Source: an uncultured PS1 clade bacterium (GTDB lineage: Bacteria > Pseudomonadota > Alphaproteobacteria > RS24). From it: a DNA stretch of 64,000 nt. This document shows positions 52,805 through 63,052 of the stretch, piece after piece; the first letter of the stretch is position 1, and every line of letters begins with the position of its first letter. The notes beneath the pieces are model-generated. The model was not told where the DNA came from and made no database searches. It saw nothing but the letters and a program-made list of their open reading frames with translations. The stretch lies in the NCBI GenBank assembly GCA_902624095.1, contig CACNWB010000007.1, forward strand, positions 1 through 64,000, given 5' to 3'. The translations under genes and the position numbers were made by a program.

Positions 52805-53569
52805 TTACGCCCACATGTTCCGCTCCATCAAAACCGATTTTAGCAGAGCGCAATCGTCGGTCATGATGCCGTCCACGCCAATATCGATCAAATTGTGCAT
52901 GGTTGATTCGTCGTTGATCGTCCACGCATGAACTTGAAGCCCAAGCTTATGGGCATGCGTCACTGAAGCAGGCGTAACCATAGAAACACCCTTTCGGTTG
53001 ACGGGGAATTGCACACATCCGGCGGTAAAATAAGCATTCAACCCCAACCACGCGGCCAAACGAAAGCGCGAAGATTCGCGTACCCCGATACTGTGACACA
53101 GGGGTCGACCAACAAGCTGGCATACCTTGAAAATCCGCTCATCATTAAACGCGCCAACGCATACTCTGGCATCGACCTCAGTGCGCCGGATGAGTAGTCC
53201 GAGCGGCTCCACAACAGACCACGCTTTAGCATCAATGTTGAACCTACATTCGGGAAACGCTTCCAGTAAATCTTCCATGCGTGGAATAGCGTGGCCGCCA
53301 GCTACCGTGATACTATCGATATCGGCGGCATCCAGCGCATTGATAGCAATGTCTTCACCAGTCATCCGCAACAATGTGGCATCGTGAAACGCGAAGACCA
53401 CGCCATCTCGCGATGCGTGAACATCTGTTTCCAAAAACCGATATCCCTGTCGAGTAGCATCGGAAAACGCCGCCATCGTGTTTTCCGGAGCCTCCAGATT
53501 ACCTCCCCGATGGGCAATTGCCAAAATGCCGTCATGTTCGAGATAAGGAAATTTCGGTGTCGGACGCAT
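52805..53569 (-). CDS. ugpQ: Glycerophosphodiester phosphodiesterase
   Basis: A 254-residue GDPD TIM-barrel enzyme. It has IAHRGGNLEAPENTMAAF and FLETDVHASRDGVVFAFHD, giving the two catalytic histidines and metal acidic residues, and HAWTINDESTM near the end. There is no signal peptide, so it is cytoplasmic and releases glycerol 3-phosphate from lipid head-group diesters. It is upstream of glyA on the same strand and divergent from the DUF1295 gene. Confidence 0.93.
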   Translation of the reverse strand: MRPTPKFPYLEHDGILAIAHRGGNLEAPENTMAAFSDATRQGYRFLETDVHASRDGVVFAFHDATLLRMTGEDIAINALDAADIDSITVAGGHAIPRMEDLLEAFPECRFNIDAKAWSVVEPLGLLIRRTEVDARVCVGAFNDERIFKVCQLVGRPLCHSIGVRESSRFRLAAWLGLNAYFTAGCVQFPVNRKGVSMVTPASVTHAHKLGLQVHAWTINDESTMHNLIDIGVDGIMTDDCALLKSVLMERNMWA

Positions 53570-53623
53570 TTAAAAACCTAATTTGGGGCTGACACTGATG
53601 TTAAGACCCGTTATCCATGATGA

Positions 53624-54427
53624 ATGACAAATATTTCAATATTAATTAGCAACCCCGCTTTGGCAGGCGCAAGTGCCGCCGGGCTACTTCTTTTTTCAGT
53701 TTGGATCGTCAGCCTTGTGATCCGCGATGCAAGCATAATAGACATGTTTTGGGGCGGTGGCTTTGCCATTATTGCGGCAACGTGCCTCTTGGTTAGTGAA
53801 AAATTGAGCACCACGGCAATCGCCCTCGCGGCGCTCGTAATCTTATGGGGCACGCGCCTCTGGCTGCATTTGTTTTTGCGTTGGCGACGCGAAGGTGAGG
53901 AAGACTTCCGCTATCAACGTATGCGTGCCTACCACGGCAAGCATTTCTGGTGGCGAAGCCTGTTCACGGTTTTCACCTTTCAGGGTGTTCTCATGTGGTT
54001 GATTGCCATGCCTTATATGGCGGCGCTGGACTTTGGCGGCCCTGCCGCGGCGCCGATTGCCGGGCTAGTCGGGCTTGCGATAGCGCTTTTCGGCCTGACC
54101 ATGGAAACTTTGGCAGATATTCAACTCACCAAATTTCGAGCAACCGCACAGCCGGGCGATCTTCTGACCAATGGCTGGTGGTCGCGCACCCGCCATCCAA
54201 ATTATTTCGGCGATGCGTTGTTCTGGTGGGGTATCTGGGTTGCTGCCGTTGCAACAACGCCGGAAGTTATCTGGACGATTTATGCGCCTGCAATGATGAA
54301 TTTCCTGATTGTCAGAATTTCAGGTGCCGACATGCTGGAGCGCCATCTCATCAAAAAGCCGGGTTATGAAGAATATATGGCCCGCACCAATCGGTTTGTG
54401 CCGCGCATCTTCCGAAAACTCTCCTAA
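53624..54427 (+). CDS. DUF1295 / steroid 5-alpha-reductase-like membrane protein
   Basis: A 267-residue protein with about six membrane segments. The C-terminal part has LLTNGWWSRTRHPNYFGDALFWWGIW and the end GYEEYMARTNRFVPR, the DUF1295 signature related to steroid reductases and isoprenylcysteine methyltransferases. It may reduce a lipid double bond with NADPH; no reaction is established. It is convergent with mmsB and overlaps its stop by four bases. Confidence 0.85.
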   Translation: MTNISILISNPALAGASAAGLLLFSVWIVSLVIRDASIIDMFWGGGFAIIAATCLLVSEKLSTTAIALAALVILWGTRLWLHLFLRWRREGEEDFRYQRMRAYHGKHFWWRSLFTVFTFQGVLMWLIAMPYMAALDFGGPAAAPIAGLVGLAIALFGLTMETLADIQLTKFRATAQPGDLLTNGWWSRTRHPNYFGDALFWWGIWVAAVATTPEVIWTIYAPAMMNFLIVRISGADMLERHLIKKPGYEEYMARTNRFVPRIFRKLS

Positions 54428-55314
54428 AGCGCGCCCTGCAACATGCGCATAATTCCTGAAAAATCGAGGTCCTCGGACCCCGCTTCGGCCATTTGCTGAT
54501 AGAGCGCCGTGGCGCGCGCTCCCATCGGCGTCTCGCACGCAGCCGTCTGGGCGGCCTCTTGCGACAGAACCAGATCCTTCAACATCATGGCGGCGGTGAA
54601 CCCGGCCTGATAGTCGTTATTTGCGGGGCTGGCAGGCACCGGCCCCGGCATCGGGCAATAGCTGGTCATCGACCAATTCTGGCCTGAGGCCGTCGACGAA
54701 ATGTCAAAAAATGTCTGTGCGTCCAAGCCCAGTTTTTCGCCCAGCAAAAATGCCTCGCAAGTGCCGATCATCGAAATGCCGAGCAACATGTTGTTGCAAA
54801 TTTTGGCGACCTGCCCATTACCACTTGCGCCGGCATGAAAAATGTTTTTGCCCATCACCTCAAGCACGGGACTGGCGCGCGCAAAACCCTCGCCCGTACC
54901 GCCGACCATAAATGTCAGCGTCCCAGCGGTTGCCCCACCAACCCCGCCGGAGACGGGTGCATCGACCATGGCAAAGCCTTTTTGCGACGCGGCATCACTT
55001 ACCTCGCGTGCTGTAGCAACGTCAATTGTTGAACTGTCGATGAGCAAGCTGCCTTCCTGCACGGCACCTAAAATACCGCCTGCCTCTAAATACACCTCCT
55101 CGACATGGCGACCTGCCGGGAGCATGGTAACCACAATCTCAGCTCTGGCAACCGCACTGGCAATGTCTGACGCGCTTTGTCCGCCTGCAGCCACCAACTC
55201 GGTAAGAGCTGTTTCAACGTGGTCAAAACCGGTGACGCTATGGCCCGCCGCGACGAGGTTTTTCGCCATGGGAAGCCCCATATTTCCCAAACCTATAAAT
55301 CCAATTTCAAGCAT
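54424..55314 (-). CDS. mmsB: 3-hydroxyisobutyrate dehydrogenase
   Basis: A 296-residue beta-hydroxyacid dehydrogenase. It has IGFIGLGNMGLPMAKNL for NAD, DAPVSGGVGGATAGTLTFMVGG as the substrate loop, and the catalytic lysine in GQVAKICNNML. It oxidises 3-hydroxyisobutyrate to methylmalonate semialdehyde in valine breakdown. It overlaps the preceding hydrolase by eight bases. The ATG at 55314 is used, four codons inside the ORF-track start. Confidence 0.94.
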   Translation of the reverse strand: MLEIGFIGLGNMGLPMAKNLVAAGHSVTGFDHVETALTELVAAGGQSASDIASAVARAEIVVTMLPAGRHVEEVYLEAGGILGAVQEGSLLIDSSTIDVATAREVSDAASQKGFAMVDAPVSGGVGGATAGTLTFMVGGTGEGFARASPVLEVMGKNIFHAGASGNGQVAKICNNMLLGISMIGTCEAFLLGEKLGLDAQTFFDISSTASGQNWSMTSYCPMPGPVPASPANNDYQAGFTAAMMLKDLVLSQEAAQTAACETPMGARATALYQQMAEAGSEDLDFSGIMRMLQGAL

Positions 55315-56347
55315 TTGAATCCCCAAATTTAAGTTCGTCTAAGCCCAGCGACGCAAAAATCTTTTCGATATCAGCCGCTGCGACGCCAGCGTGATCGGGC
55401 GGTGTCCAAGACGGCGCATTGTCTTTATCGAGAATGACCGCCCGCACACCCTCGTAAAAATCAGGCAGGGCCATCAACCGCGTAACCGCGCGCATTTCAA
55501 TCTGCATACAGCCGTTAAAATCTGCTTTTGCACCGTCGCGCATCTGACGCAGGGCTACAGCGGAACTGGTCGGTGATTTAGTATTAATAATGTCGAGTTG
55601 TTTACGCGCCCAATCCGTGTCAGCAGCAGCAAGAGCGGCCAGAATATCGACAATGCTGTTGGCGTGAAAACACGCATCGATCGCATCGCGTATTTCCGCA
55701 AGCGGCGGCGAGCCGGCATCAGCATGAAATCTGGCAAGTGTCTCATCAATATCGCCGCCCGCCGCCAGCTCTTGTTTCAAACTCTCAAGCTGCGCTGTCG
55801 ACACATAATGAGTAGCAATGCCCGCATAGCACAAATCCGCCGCGCGCAGGCGGGCACCGGTCAACACCATATAGGTACCGATATACCCAGGCAGACGCGG
55901 CAAAAAATAGGTGCCCCCAACATCCGGTAATAGGCCAATGCCTGTTTCCGGCATGGCGAAGACCGTATTCTCGGTACATACCCGATACCGCCCATGCACC
56001 GATACACCAACACCACCGCCCATAGTAATGCCGTCAATCAGGGCGATATAGGGTTTAGGAAATGTTTTGATGAGATGGTTTAGTGCGTATTCCTCGCGAT
56101 AAAAGCCAGTTGCTTTGGCATCACCCGCACGCCCCCAATCATGCAACGCGCGAATATCACCGCCGGCGCAAAAGCCCTTTTCACCCGCCCCTTCGATGAC
56201 GACATGTTCGATCGCCAGATCGTTTACCCAATCCTTCAGCACCGGCGTTATATCGCGCACCATTGACAGGGTCAGCGCGTTTAGCGCCTCAGGTCGATTC
56301 AGGGTAATGACACCGCTGGCACCGTTTTGGGAGAATTTGACGTCCAT
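55307..56347 (-). CDS. 3-hydroxyisobutyryl-CoA hydrolase
   Basis: A 346-residue crotonase-fold enzyme. GLNRPEALNALTLSMV-like TLNRPEALNALTLSMV, the oxyanion part KGFCAGGDIRAL, and ITMGGGVGVSVHGRYRVCTENTVFAMPETGIGLLPDVGGTYFL with catalytic Glu identify the HIBCH family. It releases CoA from 3-hydroxyisobutyryl-CoA. The ATG overlaps the dehydrogenase stop (TGATG). It is the middle gene of a valine-degradation operon. Confidence 0.93.
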   Translation of the reverse strand: MDVKFSQNGASGVITLNRPEALNALTLSMVRDITPVLKDWVNDLAIEHVVIEGAGEKGFCAGGDIRALHDWGRAGDAKATGFYREEYALNHLIKTFPKPYIALIDGITMGGGVGVSVHGRYRVCTENTVFAMPETGIGLLPDVGGTYFLPRLPGYIGTYMVLTGARLRAADLCYAGIATHYVSTAQLESLKQELAAGGDIDETLARFHADAGSPPLAEIRDAIDACFHANSIVDILAALAAADTDWARKQLDIINTKSPTSSAVALRQMRDGAKADFNGCMQIEMRAVTRLMALPDFYEGVRAVILDKDNAPSWTPPDHAGVAAADIEKIFASLGLDELKFGDSNA

Positions 56348-57477
56348 CACGAATTCAGCAAATGGCGCGCGATAATGACGCGCATGATTTCATTGGTACC
56401 TTCGAGAATTTGATGCACCCGCAAGTCGCGTACCATGCGTTCAACTTCATAGTCTTGCAGATAGCCGTAGCCGCCATGAATTTGGAGCGCTTCATTGGCA
56501 ACATTAAAGCCCGCATCCGTTACAAAGCGCTTTGCCATGGCCGAGCGTTTGGTGCGTTCGGGGTCATTGTCATCGAGCGCGCGCGCGGCGTCATAGAGCA
56601 TGAGGCGGGCGGCCTGCAATTCGGTCGCCATATCGGCCAGTTTGAACTGTATCGCCTGAAAATCGCTGATACGATTGCCGAATTGCTCACGCTCGCCCGC
56701 GTAAGTCAGCGCCTTGTCAAAGGCGCGCTGGGCGGTGCCGAGCGAACAGGCGGCAATATTCAGGCGCCCGCCATCTAGACCCTTCATGGCGAATTTAAAG
56801 CCGTCGCCTTCCTCGCCTAGAAGATTTTCGACTGGCACGCGGCAATCTTCAAAAATAACCTGCGCGGTGGGCTGGTTATTCCAACCCATTTTGCGTTCGT
56901 TCGCACCAAAGCTTAAACCTTGCGTATCTTTTTCAATCAAAAAACACGACACGCCGCCCGCGCCCGCTTCACCGGTGCGCACCATGGCGACATAGAGATC
57001 AGAATGACCCGCGCCGGAAATAAACGCCTTACTGCCGTTTAGAACATAGTGATCGCCATCGCGTGTCGCCCGCGAACGCATGGCCGCCGCATCAGATCCT
57101 GAACCTGGTTCGGTCAGAGCATAGCTTGCCATCATATCCATCCGCATAAGCGGCGGCAGAAATTTGGCTCGCTGGCTTTTATTGCCAAAACTGTCAATCA
57201 TCCAGCTCGCCATATTGTGAATGGTCAGATAAGCCGCGGTCGAAGTGCAGCCCGCCGACAGAGCTTCAAAAACCAGCGCGGCCTCTAGCCGGCTTAGCCC
57301 TGACCCGCCATATTCTTCACCGACATAGACGCCGGCAAACCCAAGCTGGGCAAGCTGGCGCAGAATATTCGTGGGAAATATCTTTTCCTCGTCCCATTTC
57401 ATGGCGTGTGGTGCCATTTCTGCCATCGCAAAATCCAGCGCCATATTCTGAATTGCCTTTTGTTCTTCGGTAAGCAT
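56347..57477 (-). CDS. Isobutyryl-CoA (acyl-CoA) dehydrogenase
   Basis: A 376-residue FAD acyl-CoA dehydrogenase. It has YALTEPGSGSDAAAMRSRA, and the C-terminal QIHGGYGYLQDYEVERMVRDLRVHQILEGTNEIMR with the catalytic glutamate region. Its position before the HIBCH and mmsB genes points to isobutyryl-CoA as the substrate (ACAD8-like). It passes electrons to ETF. mmsA and the enoyl hydratase of the pathway are not adjacent. Confidence 0.93.
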   Translation of the reverse strand: MLTEEQKAIQNMALDFAMAEMAPHAMKWDEEKIFPTNILRQLAQLGFAGVYVGEEYGGSGLSRLEAALVFEALSAGCTSTAAYLTIHNMASWMIDSFGNKSQRAKFLPPLMRMDMMASYALTEPGSGSDAAAMRSRATRDGDHYVLNGSKAFISGAGHSDLYVAMVRTGEAGAGGVSCFLIEKDTQGLSFGANERKMGWNNQPTAQVIFEDCRVPVENLLGEEGDGFKFAMKGLDGGRLNIAACSLGTAQRAFDKALTYAGEREQFGNRISDFQAIQFKLADMATELQAARLMLYDAARALDDNDPERTKRSAMAKRFVTDAGFNVANEALQIHGGYGYLQDYEVERMVRDLRVHQILEGTNEIMRVIIARHLLNS

Positions 57478-57489
57478 GCGCCCTCCTAG

Positions 57490-58841
<1,352 letters not shown>

Positions 58842-58963
58842 TTAACTTTCTCATTAAAAAGTCATGGTCCCGATAAATGTTTTATTAACTAAAAGATAAA
58901 TTTTAACAAAGTTACTTTTTAATTGTTTTGTTTGATTGAGTATATTTATTTTAAAGGAAATTT

Positions 58964-59833
58964 TTAATTATTTTCCCTAAGCCGCGCAATCAGGCTCGAC
59001 GTATCCCACCGCCCGCCACCCATGTTCTGCACATCGCCATAATAATCCCTAATGATTTGCGTGATTGGCAAGTCAGCGCCATTGCGCTTTGCCTCGTCCA
59101 GACAGATGTCCAGATCCTTGACCATCCAGTCCACGGCGAAGCCGAAATCAAACTGATTGTCGATCATCGTCTCGAAGCGGTTTTCCATCTGCCAGCTTTG
59201 CGCCGCGCCTTTGGAAATCACATCAATCACATCGCGTCCGTCCAGACCAACCTTTTGACAAAACAACAAGGCTTCGGACAGGCTTTGCAACAGACCGCCA
59301 ATGCAAATCTGATTGACCATTTTCGTCAACTGACCAGCCCCCGAGGCACCCATCAGTCGTACGGCGCGCGCGTAATGCCTCAAAACAGGTTTTACGGTGT
59401 CGAATATCTCCTGCGGCCCGCCGACCATAATCGTCAGTGCGCCGTTTTCCGCCCCCGCCTGACCGCCTGAAACGGGCGCATCTAACATATGACAGCCTTG
59501 GGCCCCGAGCTGCGCGGATAAATGCCGCGCGATGTTAGCCGAAGTTGTTGTGTGGTCGATAAAAATGGCGTCTTCATCCATGCCCGCGGCGGCGCCTTCA
59601 TCGCCGATTATGACAGCGTTCAAATCCGCATCATTGCCGACGCATGCGAAAACCAGTTCCGCGCCTTTTGCCGCTTCTGCGGGTGTGTGTGCCAAATGCC
59701 CGCCATGTGCGGCGACCCATGCTTCGGCCTTGGCGTGCGTGCGATTGTAAACTGTAATATCAAGACCAGCACTGGCCAGATGCCCAGCCATTGGAAACCC
59801 CATTGCGCCAAGCCCGATAAATGCAACCCGCAT
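58964..59833 (-). CDS. NAD(P)-dependent beta-hydroxyacid dehydrogenase (3-HIBADH family)
   Basis: A 289-residue enzyme of the same family as mmsB but clearly different. It has VAFIGLGAMGFPMAGHL, DAPVSGGQAGAENGALTIMVGG, and the catalytic lysine in GQLTKMVNQIC. Substrates in the family include tartronate semialdehyde, 3-hydroxyisobutyrate and glyoxylate-type acids; the sequence does not decide. The start at 59833 is used. It follows the flavin reductase by 35 bases on the same strand. Confidence 0.88.
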   Translation of the reverse strand: MRVAFIGLGAMGFPMAGHLASAGLDITVYNRTHAKAEAWVAAHGGHLAHTPAEAAKGAELVFACVGNDADLNAVIIGDEGAAAGMDEDAIFIDHTTTSANIARHLSAQLGAQGCHMLDAPVSGGQAGAENGALTIMVGGPQEIFDTVKPVLRHYARAVRLMGASGAGQLTKMVNQICIGGLLQSLSEALLFCQKVGLDGRDVIDVISKGAAQSWQMENRFETMIDNQFDFGFAVDWMVKDLDICLDEAKRNGADLPITQIIRDYYGDVQNMGGGRWDTSSLIARLRENN

Positions 59834-59868
59834 GTCATTTGCCTCCAATGAACGCGCTTAAACGGCGC

Positions 59869-60345
59869 TCAAGCCAGCCCCGCATAACCGCCACGAAAAT
59901 ACAAAAGCGGAGCGTTCTGTGTTTCGGCGCAGTCGGCATTTTCGACATAGCCTATATAGATAATATGATCGCCTGCCTTGATGCGCTCTTGCACGCGGCA
60001 ATCAAAATGCGCCAATGCGCCAAGAAGGCGCTTACCGCCTGATGCGCTAGCCAAAATATGTCCGGGCTCCAGCTCATGCGTGCCGGGCCGCGCCATGGCG
60101 TTCGACAACTCTTCTTGCTCGGCCGACAATATATTGACGCAAAACCTGTCGGTATCGGCAAAGCGCGTCATCATGTCGGAATCATTGGCAAGGCACCAGG
60201 AAACCAGCGGCGGGTCGAGGGAAACGGATGAGAAACTGTTCACGGTAAGCCCCAGCGTGCTTCCTTTGGGATCGGTAATGGTTATGATTACGACACCGGT
60301 GCCAAATTGCCCAAAAGCGTTGCGCAGCGCGCGATGTTTGTTCAT
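59869..60345 (-). CDS. Flavin reductase-like FMN-binding protein
   Basis: A 158-residue HpaC/flavin-reductase-domain protein. It opens HRALRNAFGQFGTGVVIIT, with GLTVNSFSSVSLDPPLVSWCL as the flavin-binding segment and the end DHIIYIGYVENA. It reduces free FMN or FAD with NAD(P)H for a partner monooxygenase. No two-component oxygenase is adjacent. The start at 60345 was chosen because the upstream ORF extension is not family-like. Confidence 0.88.
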   Translation of the reverse strand: MNKHRALRNAFGQFGTGVVIITITDPKGSTLGLTVNSFSSVSLDPPLVSWCLANDSDMMTRFADTDRFCVNILSAEQEELSNAMARPGTHELEPGHILASASGGKRLLGALAHFDCRVQERIKAGDHIIYIGYVENADCAETQNAPLLYFRGGYAGLA

Positions 60346-60441
60346 TTTTCGGACCCTTGATGTATAAATGATGTTCTTATGCCTCAATCGCGCGCCTTTA
60401 TCCAGTGTTGTCATTAGTGCGATCAACCAAAACGGGACACT

Positions 60442-62271
60442 ATGATTTCTGAATTACACATGTGTCTGACCTTCGGAGTTATTGCCGGTGCCATGTTGCT
60501 TTATGTCACCGAATATGTGCCGATTGAAATGACCTCGCTGTTGGCGCTGGTTGCCATGTTGCTCCTGTTCACGCTGTTTCCCCAAATCGGGCCGAACGGC
60601 ACAAACCTTCTAGACGCTTCGGCTCTGCTCGCGGGTTTCGGCAATCCGGCGCTCATCACAGTTATGGCTTTATTGGTGATGGCGCAGGGGCTGTTTCAGT
60701 CCGGCGCCCTTGAAAACCTCATCGACCGTGCCACTCGCCGCGCGACACGTGCGCCAATACGCGCCATTTGGGGCATGTTGATCGGCGCCATGCTGGCCAG
60801 CGCCCTACTCAACAATACGCCCGTGGTATTGATGGCGATACCCATTATTGTCGCCATCGCCAAGCGCGCCAAACTCAATCCGGCGCGGCACATGATGTCA
60901 TTGAGCTTTATGACCATATTGGGTGGCATGCTGACACTTATCGGCTCATCCACCAATCTTCTGGTAGCGGATGCGGCGGCACGCTTCACCGACTATTCGT
61001 TGGGCTTTTTCCAGCAAACGCCAATTGCACTCGTTCTGATAGGCGTCGGCACGCTTTACATTTTTTTCGCGATGCCGCGCATTATCGGTGAGACGGAAGT
61101 GGAAGAAAAAAGCGACAGCGCCGAAACTGGCCGCCAATATATTATCGAATTGCGCTTGCGCATTGGCGACGCGCTGGTGGGCGCAAACACCGCTGCCGGT
61201 TTTTTGCCCGCATTAAGCGGCATGACTTTGCAAATTATCGAGCGCAACGGCGAAACCTTTTTGCCGCCATTTGACGACATCACCCTCGCGCCAGGTGACC
61301 GGTTGTTCATAGCTGCGACCCGCAGGGAAATTTCCGATGCGTTGACCAGTAAAGACCACCCGTTTTCACGCCAGCTTTTGCCTCTAGTGCCGGACATTGA
61401 GGCCGATAGCGATGACGAGACAATTCTGGCCGAGCTTGTCGTTGCGCCAGGCTCGCGCATGGCAGCGCGCGCCGTTCATCAAACCGGCTTTACCCATGAG
61501 ACGGGCTGCTTCATTATTGGCATTCAGCGGCGTCGGCGTATGTTGCGCCACGAGCTGACCGAGAACCGCCTTGAATCGGGGGACGTGTTGCTGGTTATCG
61601 GGCGGCAGGCAAATATTGAGAGCTTGCGCGACAATCGCGATACATTGCTGATGGAATGGTCGGCGCGTGAATTACCGCGGTTTGAAAAAGCCCGACCCGC
61701 AGGCCTGATATTTGCTGGCACGGTTTTATCCGCCGCGACCGGCTTTGTACCGATTGTGGCGGCTTCCGTGGCCGGGGCAACTTTAATGGTCGTCAGCGGA
61801 GTCCTTAATGTGCGCCAAGCCAGCCGCGGCTTTGACTTACGGATATTTCTCGTCGTCGCCGCCGCGCTTGCCATGTCGCATGCGCTGTTTGTTTCGGGCG
61901 GGGTGGAGTTCATTGCCGCGCAATTATTATATTTGTTTGATGGGCAAACGCCAGCCGTCATTTTGTCGGCGTTTTTCCTACTCTGCGCGGTGATTACCAA
62001 TATTCTATCGAACAATGCGACAGCCGTTTTGTTTACGCCTCTGGCGGTCAATCTTGCAGGCTCTTTGAGCGTTGACCCGCTGGCCTTTATTCTGGCCGTG
62101 GTGTTTGCGGCAAATTGCAGCTTCGCAACGCCGATTGCCTATCAGACGAATTTGCTGGTAATGACACCGGGCAATTATCAGTTCCGCGATTTTCTGCGTG
62201 CAGGCACCCCGTTGATTATTCTTGTTTGGTTAACCTATTCTATTGTTGCGCCGTGGTATTTCGGTTTTTGA
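60442..62271 (+). CDS. SLC13/DASS-type anion permease with two RCK-C domains
   Basis: A 609-residue membrane transporter. N-terminal helices (residues 1-210) include ALLNNTPVVLMAIPIIVAIAK and GSSTNLLVADAA, the first substrate-site hairpin. Residues about 225-300 and 325-405 are two TrkA-C (RCK_C) regulatory domains, e.g. LTLAPGDRLFIAATR-like ITLAPGDRLFIAAT. The C-terminal half repeats the fold (ITNILSNNATAVLFTPLAVNLA; NCSFATPIAYQTNLLVM). This layout is typical of sulfate or dicarboxylate Na+ symporters in marine bacteria. The substrate is not certain. Confidence 0.9.
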   Translation: MISELHMCLTFGVIAGAMLLYVTEYVPIEMTSLLALVAMLLLFTLFPQIGPNGTNLLDASALLAGFGNPALITVMALLVMAQGLFQSGALENLIDRATRRATRAPIRAIWGMLIGAMLASALLNNTPVVLMAIPIIVAIAKRAKLNPARHMMSLSFMTILGGMLTLIGSSTNLLVADAAARFTDYSLGFFQQTPIALVLIGVGTLYIFFAMPRIIGETEVEEKSDSAETGRQYIIELRLRIGDALVGANTAAGFLPALSGMTLQIIERNGETFLPPFDDITLAPGDRLFIAATRREISDALTSKDHPFSRQLLPLVPDIEADSDDETILAELVVAPGSRMAARAVHQTGFTHETGCFIIGIQRRRRMLRHELTENRLESGDVLLVIGRQANIESLRDNRDTLLMEWSARELPRFEKARPAGLIFAGTVLSAATGFVPIVAASVAGATLMVVSGVLNVRQASRGFDLRIFLVVAAALAMSHALFVSGGVEFIAAQLLYLFDGQTPAVILSAFFLLCAVITNILSNNATAVLFTPLAVNLAGSLSVDPLAFILAVVFAANCSFATPIAYQTNLLVMTPGNYQFRDFLRAGTPLIILVWLTYSIVAPWYFGF

Positions 62272-62295
62272 GCCGCGGTGGTAAGGGATAGAATT

Positions 62296-63021
62296 ATGAA
62301 TCAGCAAACAGGCTTGCGGCTACCGTCTTTCTTTATAACGGAACCTGCCCCCTGCCCTTATATTGAGGGGCAGATGGAACGCAAGCTCTTCACCCATCTT
62401 GCGGGCAGCGATGCCGACACGCTGAACAATAGGCTGACCCATGCTGGTTTCCGGCGTAGCCAGTCGATTGCCTATCGTCCGGCCTGCGACGCCTGTTCGG
62501 CCTGCCAGTCCGTGCGTATCGTGCTGAGGCATTTTACGCCGTCGACCTCGTTTCGACGTCTGATGCGTAAAAATGTCGATTTGACCGGGGAAGTATGCCC
62601 GCCGCACACAGGGCGCGAGCAATATGATTTGCTGCGGCGCTATCTCGATGCCCGCCATGAATATGGCGGCATGGCCGATATGACCCCGGGCGATTATGTC
62701 GCTATGGTCGAGGAAACCGCCGTCGACACATTTGTTACCGAATATCGTAACACAGACGGCGACTTGCTCGCCTGTCTCCTAGGCGACCGCATGCGGGACG
62801 GTATTTCACTCGTTTATTCGTTTTTCGACCCGCTCGCCGAGAAGCGCAGCCTTGGGAGTTTCATGATACTCGACCAGATCGCGCGCGCGAAAGAGTCCGG
62901 ACACGCTCATATTTACCTCGGATATCTGATAGAAGATTGTCGCAAAATGGCTTACAAAAAGCGCTTCGGACCGCTCCAGAAACTGGGGCAGGACGGATGG
63001 GAAGACTATCACCCCGCTTGA
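62296..63021 (+). CDS. bpt: Aspartate/glutamate leucyltransferase (bacterial N-end rule, Bpt)
   Basis: A 241-residue ATE1-like transferase. The N-terminal cysteine-rich part reads CPYIEGQMERKLFTHL and CDACSACQSVRI, followed by FRRLMRKNVDL. The C-terminal GNAT-like part has YSFFDPLAEKRSLGSFMILDQI and YLGYLIEDCRKMAYKKRFGP. It adds leucine from Leu-tRNA to proteins with N-terminal Asp or Glu, marking them for ClpS/ClpAP. The ATG at 62296 is used, AGGG nearby. Confidence 0.93.
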   Translation: MNQQTGLRLPSFFITEPAPCPYIEGQMERKLFTHLAGSDADTLNNRLTHAGFRRSQSIAYRPACDACSACQSVRIVLRHFTPSTSFRRLMRKNVDLTGEVCPPHTGREQYDLLRRYLDARHEYGGMADMTPGDYVAMVEETAVDTFVTEYRNTDGDLLACLLGDRMRDGISLVYSFFDPLAEKRSLGSFMILDQIARAKESGHAHIYLGYLIEDCRKMAYKKRFGPLQKLGQDGWEDYHPA

Positions 63022-63052
63022 CGGATGATGGTGCGGTTCAGGGAGGACGCGC